DNA of 64,000 nucleotides, from positions 58,878,065 through 58,942,064 of the forward strand of contig NC_134952.1 in NCBI RefSeq assembly GCF_965638725.1, read 5' to 3'. How positions within the stretch are numbered: the stretch's first letter is position 1; the number at the start of each line of letters is the position of its first letter. Below are positions 1 through 11,300 of this stretch, piece after piece. Origin of the DNA: Aptenodytes patagonicus (Eukaryota > Chordata > Aves > Sphenisciformes > Spheniscidae). Below the pieces are notes generated by a model that was not told the DNA's origin, made no database searches, and worked only from the letters and a program-made list of their open reading frames with translations. The position numbers were made by a program, and so were the translations under genes.

Positions 1-2189
1 AGTCATTTTTTATAATGTAGGGTCATTACATGTGCAATCTCACATGGTTTTATGCTCTTCAACATACTTGCAGCTGATCTGGACAAGGAGGTAAATGATG
101 ACCTAACTACGCCAATAACGCAAAATGGTTTAGCGCAATCAAAAGAAGCTGTCTGAAGTGCCATGGAGAATCTTCTAATACCTGGAAATCTTAGAAACAT
201 TGGGTGATAAACTGATATATCAAAAGCTCAGTATTTTTCTTCAACCCCTGCTTAGCTTTGAAGGTAGTTGCTATTTCAGATCTGAAGAAGAGGCTTGGGT
301 GCTTCAGGGCCTGTTTTGCTCTGACTTGTATCAGGTGGTCTAAAAAAAGCTCACACATCATAATGTTTATAGTGGGAGCAGGCTACAACACACACAGTAT
401 ATGGTTCTAAAATTAATATTAAGGCTATAATTACTGCAGTTAATTCTCTGAAAACTTTACCTCAGCAGAAGTAACAAAGACGCCTGACCTCCTGTTAGCT
501 GTAAATGAATACCAGGCTAAGAATGTGGAAGTTTATAGCAGGTGAACAATATATTTGCCCCATTCTTACCCTTTTCTGCCAAGTTTAACACTTCTCGCAA
601 TCCTCAGGTCTGTCTCACCTTATGGGGCAGTTCATTAAATAAGTGTGTATTACTAACATACTGTCTGGCAGAAAAGCAAATGAGTTTTAGAGATGGCAAA
701 CAAGACCAGCAGCTCCCCTTTGCACTATCCCCTGCCCCTCCTGACCACCTCAGCAGCAGCTGTCAGCGTGGCTCGCCAACTGTAACCCATCGCTTGGTCC
801 ACAGACCAGAGCTGCCTCATGGCACCTTACAGAACGGTCGAGCTTGGGATCTTTTCCAGCCAGCATGGGGAGCCTGGGCTGCTGACCTGAGCCACTGTGA
901 CATTTATTCCAAGGATCAGGGAATGAGAGAAAACTCTAGGTAAGCAGGGAAGGCCTCTGCCACAGAGAAATCAGGAAGAAACCAGGTAGCTTTATTTTCT
1001 AGCTAATTAATTAAAAACCAAAAGCAACTAAACACTAGTGATTTTAGGGGGGCCTACTGGAAACCTGAGGAGAATATGAATGGAGACCAGAATCCTTCAT
1101 CACACTTTCCAATGAATTAGCTCTGTGTAAATTATTTCTAAAGCACACTCAAAATCACTAATTTCTAAAAAAATAATTCATTTATTCAACAGAGTTGAAT
1201 AAAAAATAATTTTAAATTCTTTTATTTCTAAAAAAATAATTCAGTATATTCAACACAGAGTTTATCTGACCTCCTCTGTTCCTACTCTTTATTTGAAAGC
1301 ATGCTTTCAGCAAGCATCTGAATTATTTTTAACTACACAGCTGAATTTCTGATCTATGAATCTGTATTAACTCTTTCCAGCTCAGTGAAAACAGCAGACT
1401 CTTACAAAGTTTTTCTGTAGGCTTCGAATAATTTTTAAGCCATGGTCAAAAACACTGGCTGTGTTAAACAGTTCAGGCTTCTGAATCTACAGCAGTAGCG
1501 CAGGTGAGCAATACTGATTTATGGGAAGTATTTCTTAAAGTCAGCTGGCCATTCTGTACATTATCTCTGATTTATGCTCCGGTCCTTCTAGTCAAGCTTT
1601 ATATTTGTTGAATGTCTCCTACTCAGGCTAAATCTGGACTGCCAATGATCTGCTTAACTCCATGCCCAAAGTTCTGCTGCCATTTTTCGAGGAGCCAGCG
1701 CTTCTGTAGATTACCATGAGTCTGCAGGAGCCAGAACGTGTTCAATACAAGATGGGTGTTTCTAGTTCCCATAACTAAGGCAGCTGCAAGGTGCTTTAGC
1801 AATGGAAAGCTCCTCTATTAGACAACATTTTTCAGAATACAGAGGATTTTATGTGTTTGCCATGAGGGACAATGAAAACAGTGCAGAGATGATACGTGGA
1901 AAGCGCCCGAGATTCTCTTATGTGGAAGTTCATCTCACCTCAGCAGATGGTGCAGCTGGAGCAACTCTGTCCTGAACTGCTGGTTATTCACAAAGATCCT
2001 GCCAAAGTGAAGAAGGGAGAGGGTCAGAAATGGAAAAACCAACCATAGTTCTGAGCAGAATAAATAGGCTTTTGCGAGTCGGTTATGAGTGCCTGAGCTT
2101 TCTTACGCTTTTGCTTTCTTACTGTTGAGACCTCTCTCAACCAAAGCTTCTTTATTTTTGCACTCAAATTGTTCTGTTTCTCTTCCCAG
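1..2189 (+). other. NPNT: NPNT terminal intron, 3' part
   Basis: This is noncoding sequence upstream of the last NPNT exon. It ends in a good acceptor: a pyrimidine-rich stretch (ctgtttctcttcccag) directly before position 2190. I searched it for the preceding MAM-domain exon, whose expected reading is like GGHGWRQTQITLRG, and did not find it, so that exon should lie left of the window. The open frame at 542-943 has no recognisable domain and looks like chance. Contents of note are an imperfect AT-rich duplication at 1161-1263 and otherwise unremarkable AT-leaning sequence. Confidence 0.75.
1161..1263. repeat. Imperfect AT-rich direct repeat, two copies
   Basis: A segment of about 37 bases at 1161-1197, starting atttctaaaaaaataattca, recurs at 1224-1263 with a few changes. 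Both copies end in attcaaca(ca)gagtt. The spacing of 63 bases suggests a local duplication with an AT-rich filler. No function is apparent. Confidence 0.8.
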
Positions 2190-2285
2190 GTTATATTCAA
2201 AGGGGAGAAAGGGAAAGGAAGAACTGGGGATATTGGACTAGATGACGTGATCTTGAGGAGAGGACGCTGCTCTGAAGAGCATTAG
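2190..2285 (+). CDS. NPNT: Nephronectin, last coding exon (end of MAM domain)
   Basis: This exon encodes the final 31 residues of nephronectin and stops at TAG (2283-2285). It begins in phase 0 just after the acceptor cttcccag, reading VIFKGEKGK and then GDIGLDDVILRRG and CSEEH. The human protein ends almost identically, with VVFKGEKRRG, GEIGLDDVSLKKG and CSEER. GxIGLDDV and the following cysteine are the closing strand of a MAM domain. Nephronectin is a secreted matrix protein with EGF-like repeats, an RGD linker and this C-terminal MAM domain; it is a ligand of integrin alpha8-beta1 and acts in kidney and other epithelia. Only this exon is in the window; the other exons lie to the left. The frame is intact. 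Identification rests on recalled human sequence, but length, stop position and motif all agree. Confidence 0.93.
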   Translation, partial: VIFKGEKGKGRTGDIGLDDVILRRGRCSEEH

Positions 2286-3449
2286 CAAAGACAATGGACC
2301 AGCACAGTCATCTCCTCTAGCCCTTCTCGTGCTATTCCTACCAAGCTTTGAAACGGAACTGCACAAAAAAGAAGAAAAAGTTGGAGAGTGACAACTTCCT
2401 AGTGGTCTGCTAAGTGCAATCTCACCGAAACTTCACTTAAAACCATGGAGAGCACCTCCCAGGATTCAGGAACTCCAGTCCCGTGCTGGTTGTTTCTATT
2501 AATCCTTACCCCTAGTTCATATTTCGTATGTGATAACTTTATCCCCTGTTAAGCCTGGTGAGTGCTCACACAAAGAGCACTTGTGAAAAAGGGAGAAGTA
2601 ATTACAAATGGTGGCAAAAGAAAGCTCCAGCTCAGAAAGTTTTAGTGTTAACTGATATTCATTATCTTCCCATAGTGCTACTCTTTCATTGATTAGATTT
2701 GATAGACAGTGGGATTGATCTAGCTTCAGAGTCACCTCAAGATTAGCAGAAGCCTGGACCTGAACTTTGGCTTACTGCCGTTGACCTTTGAAGAAGGGTT
2801 TGCTTCATATTAAATAGCATTTATTTTGGTGTTGCATCTGTATTAACAAAAAGCAGTTATATAGAGTAGGCACTGCATCCTGTAATATTGCTACTGCTGT
2901 TTTGTGTATATGTGTATGGTTATTAACATATTTATGTTTTTAATATTTACAGACTCCAGCTGCAAGGCAATTGGCAGCTGTGCTTTCTTATTGTACAAGA
3001 CAGGAGCTCAGCATATTCTTTGATCCCGCTGGTCGTGCCAATAGATAAGTTACCAAAGTCAGTTAATGGTGCTCATTGAAAAATGCTGGTGCAGTTTTTC
3101 ATGTCATAATGTGCTGAAGGCAAAAGACCCAACCCTTACCTGATAGAAACTGGCATCCGATAATGCTGTGCAAGTTTGCATTTCGCTCAGGAGCAAGCCC
3201 TAAAGGGCTCTCGATCCTGCAAGAAGCTCCTGGTTCAGTTGAAGACCGAGCAGCCTGGAGAAGATAACTTGCATCTTGTAAGATTGAGCCCATTGACACC
3301 GCCAGGAATGTTCCCTGCCCACAGGTGGTGCGAGCCCACGCATAAGCCAAAAGGGCAGCTGCATTAATGCTGTATGAACAATTCAGACCCTGAAATGCCT
3401 CGAGTCATCTTTGTCAAATGCCCATATTCCATCCAACTCTTCTGTATAG

Positions 3450-3455
3450 AATAAA
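3450..3455 (+). terminator. NPNT: Candidate poly(A) signal AATAAA for NPNT
   Basis: AATAAA lies about 1.17 kb after the NPNT stop and is followed by a T-rich stretch (catttattcttt-like). It is one of several possible cleavage signals. Confidence 0.35.
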
Positions 3456-3788
3456 CATTTTATTCTTTAGAACTAGAACAACTACTAGCTCTAGCTGGAA
3501 CTCAGTATTTATCAGAACTTTGGACTAATTTTTTAGTTATGGATCATGCGCATGGTGTGCAGTTTCCCAGGGAATTCTTCTGTTTGGTTTGGGATTTTTT
3601 TAAATGAGGAATATCAATCGTCATCATCCTTGCTGCTAACAATTCTAAATTTGACAAAGTAATTGAAACATTTAAGAAAATGACAAAAGATTGATAAAAT
3701 GTTGTTAGTGGCGCAGCCTTAAAGCTTCAAAAATGTATATATAGAAGAATTAGGTCTCGGCTCTTTCAAATACTGAAATGCAATGTAA

Positions 3789-3794
3789 AATAAA
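3789..3794 (+). terminator. NPNT: Candidate poly(A) signal AATAAA for NPNT
   Basis: AATAAA lies about 1.5 kb after the NPNT stop and is followed by tgtcagcttcataacatgtt. It is an alternative to the signal at 3450. Confidence 0.35.
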
Positions 3795-5871
3795 TGTCAG
3801 CTTCATAACATGTTATAAAACCATCATTAAAAAAAATTCACGTTAAGCCTTGCACAAAGCCCACAGAGACAAAATTGCAAGACTATGAGAGGTCGTATTC
3901 CAAACCCCTGTTTCTGACAAAGTTCTGTTCTGAAACCGTTTTTCCAATTTGGCCCCTAGGACAAAGCACAGTCTGTATAGCAGAAGTTTATTTGACCAAA
4001 CAGATAGTCTCCTGCAAAACTGTCTCAAGAAACATTTTGAAAAGGAAAGAAACAATGCATTTGTAAACATTTTTAAACTATTTCGCTTCAAATATGATCA
4101 TGATCTTTTTCTCTTACGTTACTTTGTAATATGTCAGAATATTTGTGAATAGTTGAAATACCTTGTCCTTACTTTGAAGTAATCAGTAAAGGAAGCTGTT
4201 ATTTGCTACTAATTGGAAATCTTGTTTTCATTCCTGGATTGGAAGTCTTATTTTTATTGCAGTGAAATGCACCAAAAGATGACAATTCGACCAAAGTGAA
4301 GTAGCCCTTGCTACCAGATTTAAAAATAAAAGTACATTTCACTGTAATATGACATAGAGCATTGTATGTATTATTCAAAAGGAAGAATGACCATTTCCAA
4401 CCTAGCTTTTTTTAGGAACAGTTTCACAGGTAATTGAAGAGCTTCTGCAATAATACAAAATGTCCATTTTAAAAGCGGCAGCAGCTGCCATCGTTCCACA
4501 CACTGCTGAACCTGCACAAACTGTGACATTCTTTGGCGTCTAACAAGATTAACACATTTTGGTCTGGTTCACGTACAGTGAATGAAGATGGTCTTCACCA
4601 CATATTAACCACACCTTTCTGAGTTTGAGACTCCCTGGTTAAAATAGAAAATCTATCTCCTAGCTAGGCACGACTGAAAGTTTTTTGCCCCTTTACAAAT
4701 GGCCCTTAGAACCCAGAACTTGAATGAATTCAGACGGTAAGCAGAAATAAGTACTCAGGTGACACAAGGAGGATTTGGGGTCTCTGTGTCTTACGAATGC
4801 ATTTCATCGTTACAATCAAACAAGTTACACCGTAAAGCCTTGTTAACAACTGAAGTCGCAGTGGACATTGGGACAGTCTTTGCGAGTCTGGCTCCGAAGG
4901 GCCTGCTCTGGCTGTCAGTCACTCACCTCTGCAGCTGGTTGTGCCGTGACGCTGTGCGTGTCACCTTCTCTCAGTGGTTCCGAAGAGACGAGGCAAGGTC
5001 GGTCAGTGGTTCTGTTGTGATGATCCTTCTCCAGCTCTCGCCGCGCCTGCCCTTTCAGGCAGCTCCACACAGCCACGCGCCTCAGCCAGGAGGGAGCTGG
5101 TACTGCCATTTTCATGTGAGCCTCAAGCAAGAGAGGCGGCTGTGGCATGAGGTCTTCCTATGAAGTAGGTTATAACTAACTGCCCTTCCTGCTTGGGGTT
5201 TAACAAGTGGGTAACTGTGCCAAAAGAAATTCCTGCTTAAGTGTCTTAGGGAAGCAGAAGAAATTGCACTAAATTAACATGAAACCATTTAGCCAATGTA
5301 CTGTATAACCTCTTGCCAGCTTATAATTTAATGTTTTAAAAAGACAAGTGAAGCCTTTTTCCCCAAAAAGGATTGAAAATAAGGATTCTTCATAAATTAC
5401 AGGTACCGTGACCAGTGGCAGTGTGCATTTACTGCATTTGCTGACATCGAAGTGAGTCCCCAAAGAAGGGACTGGTACAGGATTTTGTTTCCAGGTTCCA
5501 TTCTATACAGTCACCTCACCTCTCGCCAGAGCCACGTCGTTAAGTCACTAGTGAGTGCTTTCAATAAACCCCATTCCTTCTGGGGAAAAGCTTCCCTGGG
5601 TTTCCTTCAATAAATTACCCTAGACTTGGAGGTCAAAACATTGGTTTTAATACAGTTGGAGATCACAATAACCACCCTAATAAGAGTCAGATTAGTCACG
5701 AGAAGACAAGCCTGAGCAGGAGAATGCCAGGTCTCTCTCTATACGTCCTATTATAGGTTGTTCCTCCCTGCAAATGAGACACAGTAAGTGTCTCAAAGAC
5801 TGCTAAAATCAGACTTTGGATCTAGCTTTGCGTTGTGACAGTCACCTTGAAATCTGTTCACTCTGCGTTTA

Positions 5872-5913
5872 AAGACAGACAGACAGACAAGCTAAGCTAT
5901 AGCTGTCTGTCTT
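5872..5913. repeat. Inverted repeat built on a GACA/TGTC tetranucleotide
   Basis: AAGACAGACAG (5872-5882) is exactly complementary to CTGTCTGTCTT (5903-5913), with a 20-base spacer. The left arm sits in a short (GACA)n run. It could fold as a hairpin; it lies in intergenic DNA. Confidence 0.75.
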
Positions 5914-7295
5914 CAAAATTTTAATTGTGAATATTTGTTAGAAAGATAGAGTCATTAATTGTCAACTGAGGCCCAGTTAAATCCTATGCAATTTTTATTT
6001 ATATAGATCTATATCTCAAACACCAAATTATCAAAGTTTTCCTGGTAGGTAGAACGCTTTCTTACCTGCTGTTTTATCCCCATGTCCTGTAGCCACACAA
6101 GGTTTTACAACTTCAGATTTTCCACACCAATTAAAAAAAAAAAAAAAAGATGAGCAATGCATTGGTGTAAACCTGCATCTTTAGAAAGAAAGAATAGCCG
6201 TTATGGTGGTAACTTCCAGTGGTGGTTTGAAAGAACACAGAAACCTCCTCGTGCTTTGAAAGTTAATACATTCTCAGAGCACACCTACTGCTTCAAACTG
6301 ACCTCGCCATAAGCGAGGAAATGCTTTATTTGGTTGAGAGGAAGATGCCAACGGACTGAAGGTCTTCAGAGGACACAAAGACACCTTTAACAGCACAGAC
6401 TGAAGCACTTGTAGGGTTCAGACACCAGCTCCGGGTAGGTTTTCAGGCTTACAAGTTCAAAACGAATCAAATCACATTCTAGCTGCTCTGCTCTTACCAA
6501 TTCTCCTTGCGCGCTCGTATGACCTCTTCCGAGCCCAAACCCTGTTCCTTTGCTTTGAAACAAATTGTCCTCTAGACAGGGCTCTTGCTGGTTGCTTTGG
6601 GCTGAGATAGCCTACTTTTTTAAAAACAAATGGTTTATTTTTTACTTACCTCTCCTCTTAAACTTGACAAACAGCCTGGGTAACATTACTGAGATCAGGA
6701 TAGCAGTTTCTTTTCATAGCAAATAACCCAATTACTGGATCTGAGCGCTCACTGGACTGTTCGTGTTAGGTTGCCTTTTTTCTCCTAAGAAATCTCTAAT
6801 TTAACTCCCGAGAGCCAGATGGGATATCATGCTTACACATGCTTGATACAAGTCAAAAGTATAGATCTATCCCTCGTTTTCTTAATAACATGTCAAACAA
6901 CGAAGCAAAGGGGACCTGAATTTTCTAGATAAAGACAGAAATAATTCCCTGCTCTATAGATCAGGCACTCCCCATCATTATTTTTCCTCACATTGCTTCC
7001 CAATAGCTGTTAAGAATCAACTAATTCTTTCTTTACTCTGAGTAATATTTAACCTCATTCTGTAGTACATGGGCAGATTTTTGCCACTTTACTGTTTTCC
7101 TATAATCCAGCTATTAAAGGACTCCCCAAGACCCAGGAACAAGGCTCTGTTGCCGTCAGACCACTCTTCTGCAGGTATCACAGACACCACGTCCCCAGAG
7201 CAAAAGGGACATCTCTACAGCATCTCGGTACTCTGTGTACCAGAAACATTATATTTAATTGCATGTACATACTGTATATGCATAATTGCATGTAC

Positions 7296-7326
7296 CGTGT
7301 GCGTGCGCACACGCATGCGTATTGCG
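7296..7326. repeat. Alternating purine-pyrimidine tract (Z-DNA type)
   Basis: An almost unbroken alternation of GT/GC/AC steps contains the self-complementary core gtgcgcac. It follows a run of tgcatgtaca-like palindromic AT/GC alternations from 7261. Confidence 0.7.
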
Positions 7327-8307
7327 CCCAGTAGGCTGAGGCCAGTATTAAGTGAGCAAATAAGCCAAGTATTTATCTAGCACACAGAATAAGGATGCCC
7401 CTCTCTGTGATACAGCCAAGTCCTGCCTTCCTCTGACCACAAGATAATACAGCACTTTTCCAGTAATTTTTGTTAACCACCCACTTTATGACCTTTTACC
7501 TTCTGTTCAGGCCAGGAATAGTCCTCTTTCACACTCTTCTCCCAGGTTTTTCCTCGTCACTCATTTCAACAGCCCATGCTCTCATTTCAGACTCTCATCC
7601 AGAATCCTTTTGATTGATTTTGATCCCGAGTTTGGCAAACACCTGGAAAGACAAGGTAAATCATGTACTCAGAGAATGATTTCACTGCATTTGCATGCAA
7701 CACCAGTGCTAGAGTTGGGGATTGCCACTTACATGGGATTTCAGGGAGACACCATCGTTGCTCTGATACCTCTGGTGCCCCAGCAGAAGAGGGGGACCAC
7801 ATCACCTCTTTCCTTGCCTTTTGCCCCTGCCCCCCCTTTAGGTCAAAAACTCAGAAATGGACTCACCAGATTTTTCCCCTGTGAGGATGGTCCAAGACAG
7901 AATTCCCCTCTGTATGAAGCAGGATTACTGCGGCATGCATACGCTCCGGTTCAGTACCTGTGGCTTCTTACTGCAAACAACAACAAAAAGCCTTTCAAAG
8001 AAAATTGGTTTTGAAACAACGAAAGGACTGGATGTGTATCTTAGCGAGTGTCCATCTTTCTCCTCTTCAAGGAAGCTGGTAATGTTAGGCTTCCATAGAC
8101 AATGCAAAACCTCTCGGGTCTGGCGGCATAATCACAGAATACTCCACTTGGTTTACGAAAGATTCTTCTTTCAAAATGGCTCAGTTTGTAATAATATTGA
8201 CTTAATTAAGTCTTTATGAACTCCACAGAGGCCACCACTTTATCAGTCAATTAAACAGGCCTGGGACTGTCCTCTGGCCCTGAGGTTACATAGCACATAA
8301 TACCTGT

Positions 8308-8352
8308 ATCCATACTATTAAATCTATATCCGCGCATCCATACTATTAAATC
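8308..8352. repeat. Short direct repeat, 17 bases twice
   Basis: atccatactattaaatc occurs at 8308-8324 and again at 8336-8352, 28 bases apart. This looks like a simple local duplication. Confidence 0.85.
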
Positions 8353-11300
8353 CCCTTCTCCCCAGTGGGGTGTCGATGTGCAGTCTATCTGTGGACAGCT
8401 GACCCCGGGGGTGAGCTGACTGCCAGCCATGCCAGGAGCTGTTTGGAGCAGAGCTGGCTGGTGAGGGCTGACGCCGTGCCAGCGTTCGCTGGGAGAGCTG
8501 GAGCCTGCGGGGCTCAATGGCGCTGCAGGTCCCGACTGCCCAGGACGGCACCCGCAGAAACAGCCCCGAACCCACCCAGCCACAGCCCCATCTCACAAGT
8601 CCTAATTTAAGACATGAGAGGTGTGCCCTGCATACTGTAGGCAGGTGAAGAGAAGGCTCTCTGAGGACACAGCAGTGTGACATGAATAGTAAAACACATC
8701 CCTTCCTCCAGAAATGCTCTGCCAACCCCCTGACGCAAACGCACACTGTTTGCCTGTCAGTTTGCGCAGCTGGCCTGCTTTTAGCGTGGCCGCTTTGCAA
8801 AAAGTACTTTGCAGACCTTCATATCCAGCAGAACCAGCAAACAAGAAACCAGTCATCAAAAGCCAGAGCTAGGGCGGGTGGCATCAAAGCAAGAGGAGTA
8901 AGCACAGGGGAGGGGGAGAGGTTGCTGTCCCCCACTGCCCCACGCACTACCTCTTTCTACACAGACACCACCAATGCTGAGCTGCAGCTGTGGGACAGTC
9001 TTGCAAAATCCCCTATGAATAAAACCCCAAGGATGTTCGCTCATATCCACCACCCCCACACCAAGGTTCGGTCCCTAGCAAGGGTTGTGACTGGTGTCCT
9101 CAGACATGATCACACCTTCTTGTACCCCTGGGAAAAAACACTGACCATGGCTACAACCCCCAGGTCCTGCAAGCTGGTGATATCAACAGGGGGACAGACA
9201 GCTGTGATTCTTGGCTGTACCTCTAAGCTGCTCTTGGCCCACGCAGCAGTCTGACGTGGGAGGAGAAGGAAGAGTTGCCCTTGGTCCCCCTCCTGCTGCA
9301 GCCCTCGAATGGCACCTTGCCAGTCTTCCCCCTTACGGCATGTTCCCCATCCACAGAGGAAGCACAAAGGGAAGCCCCACAGACACTCCCCCTGGAAAAG
9401 CTGCACAGTTCACTCCTAAACCACATTTTCCTCCGATCCTGCATCTCAGGTTTTCACTCAGCTGCTCCACAGCGGTTCTGCCAAAAAAAAAAAAAAAAAA
9501 AGAATCACTGCCAATTTAAAGTATGTTTTTACATGATTTTATTCCCAGATGAGCACAATAATACACGTGTAGCACAAGTGCCCAGAGAACAAAGACAAGC
9601 AGCCAAAAGTATGCCCTGATATGTGATCGATAATAGATCAAAGGCAACATCCAAATTTTAAAATAAGAAAATAATGCTGGCTGACTTAAAAGAACAAGTC
9701 TCTTGCCTATTATTTCACTCCAGCAATGTTGGAACTTACTCATTGGATCTTAATACCAGTATTTCGGGATGCCAAGTGCAAGTAAACTTTCTCCCCTTTT
9801 TCCAGACCTTTCCATCTAGATACAAATACTGAGAGTGGCACGTCATTGAAATGCACTCTCACATCCCTGGTTTCAGGTCTAGCACAAGAGCAAGAGCTCC
9901 TCACCTGGGAGCTCACGTGATGTGTGCCGCCTCAGCTGGTGATGACACCACCAGAGTTCTCAGCAAAGACCATCTTGACATCCAGCCCGATGTGAGTAGA
10001 GAACTAAACCCAAATAAGCACTGAGCAGTGCCAGTTATGCTTTTAAGTGAGGAAAATAACTGGAAGACTGTCTAAGGCAAGAAATTTGATTGATTAGCAG
10101 GATTCAGAGGGGTGTCCAAGAGAGACACTTTGACTTCCATCCCTCTCAAATTCTGAGTTAGCTCAGGAAATGCTGTCATCTTACCTCAGTTTCTTGGACC
10201 AGCTGGAGGACAGGAGAAGTTGTGATCCCATAGGGCTCTTCAAGGTTCCCGTGCCCAGACAGGATGTTTAGTGTCCCCAAATATCAAATACACGTGATTC
10301 TCGTTATAGTCTAGGGGATCCCTTTAGTCATTGTGCCTTGGAGTGTATAAACAGGGCTCGAAGACACTGAAACTGCTCACTAATATTAAACCCCACAACT
10401 CTATAGTGTACAACAATTTACACAGAAACCAGGCACCTTTATTGCATAGTTAGAGGTGTCATTAAACTGTGAGCAATTCAGTTACCCTCCTGTCATATGC
10501 CTCTGGTTTTATCCTGCTTATAAAAAAATATTTTAGTTGGCTGAACTCCATTACTGAAGGCTGGTGGCTAAAAGTGAGTGATGTTTAACTACCCACAAGG
10601 TACATCAGGCAGTTTTGTGGGGTGTTAGGAGACCTCGGCACTCTGGCAGCTTGGCTGCGTACTAGCAAGCAGCCCTGGCACACTCACGCGCTCGCTGGGA
10701 AACTCACTGTGAGCTGCTCTGCCAGCTTTTATTGGAGCAATTTGTTTGCCAAATAAAGATATGTGACTGGGGCTTGAAAAAACCTATTTCATTAATATGA
10801 AAAACAGGCAGAGAAAGTACATGGTATGTCAAGGGATGCCTTCATCACCTTATGGCTTTTGATCCGCTTACATAGGTGATTAGAGGGCTAGACAAAAATT
10901 GTAAGGGTTCAAATACGGCTCGGCCACAGAGCTCCAGTCCACAGGCCTCCCACTCAGGCTCTTCGTAACACTGTTCCTCATCTTCTAATCAGCCATCCCC
11001 TCCCAGGGCACCACTTAGTCCAAAGGGTGTGTTTGGCATCGCAGCAAACACACAAACGATGACTAACCCTCCGTGGCTGGCTGGGACCGGGTGGTCCCTA
11101 ACACGTGCTACTCTCTTCATTTTTCTCTCAGGTTTTGTCAGAGGTATGAGCTGTGCTACTAAAGACATCGGGCAAATTCAAACTTTCATGTTCCCTGATG
11201 AAGGTAAGGGGGAGATTTTCCTTCCCTGACATGCAAGTCTGCTTCCTTCCTAATGAGGGACCCTCAGCAGAGGAGACCCATTCAGTACCACCAGCAGCAC

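Larger units (their letters stand above)
2286..3815 (+). other. NPNT: NPNT 3' UTR (end uncertain)
   Basis: This noncoding stretch directly follows the NPNT stop codon. The interval 2876-2950 is AU-rich, with tgtgtatatgtgtatgg followed by an atatttatg pentamer context. Poly(A) signal candidates on this strand are ATTAAA at 2809-2814 and AATAAA at 3450-3455, 3789-3794 and 4324-4329, with two more at 5563-5568 and 5609-5614. I place the end after the 3789 signal only as a working choice. RNA data would be needed to choose among them. Confidence 0.45.

Noticed and set aside
542-943. 134-codon frame that could have been the preceding NPNT exon
   Set aside because: It contains none of the expected MAM-domain residues and no suitable splice sites in frame.
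2237-2250. ttggactagatgac resembling the common CR1 LINE 3' motif
   Set aside because: It lies inside the NPNT coding exon and reads IGLDDV, a conserved MAM motif; the similarity is coincidental.
8360-8590. GC-rich patch considered as a CpG-island promoter
   Set aside because: CpG density is modest and no first-exon or TSS-like structure follows.
8682-9254. 190-codon open frame on the + strand
   Set aside because: The region is locally GC-richer, which lengthens chance frames. No motif, no exon signals, and several overlapping frames on both strands.
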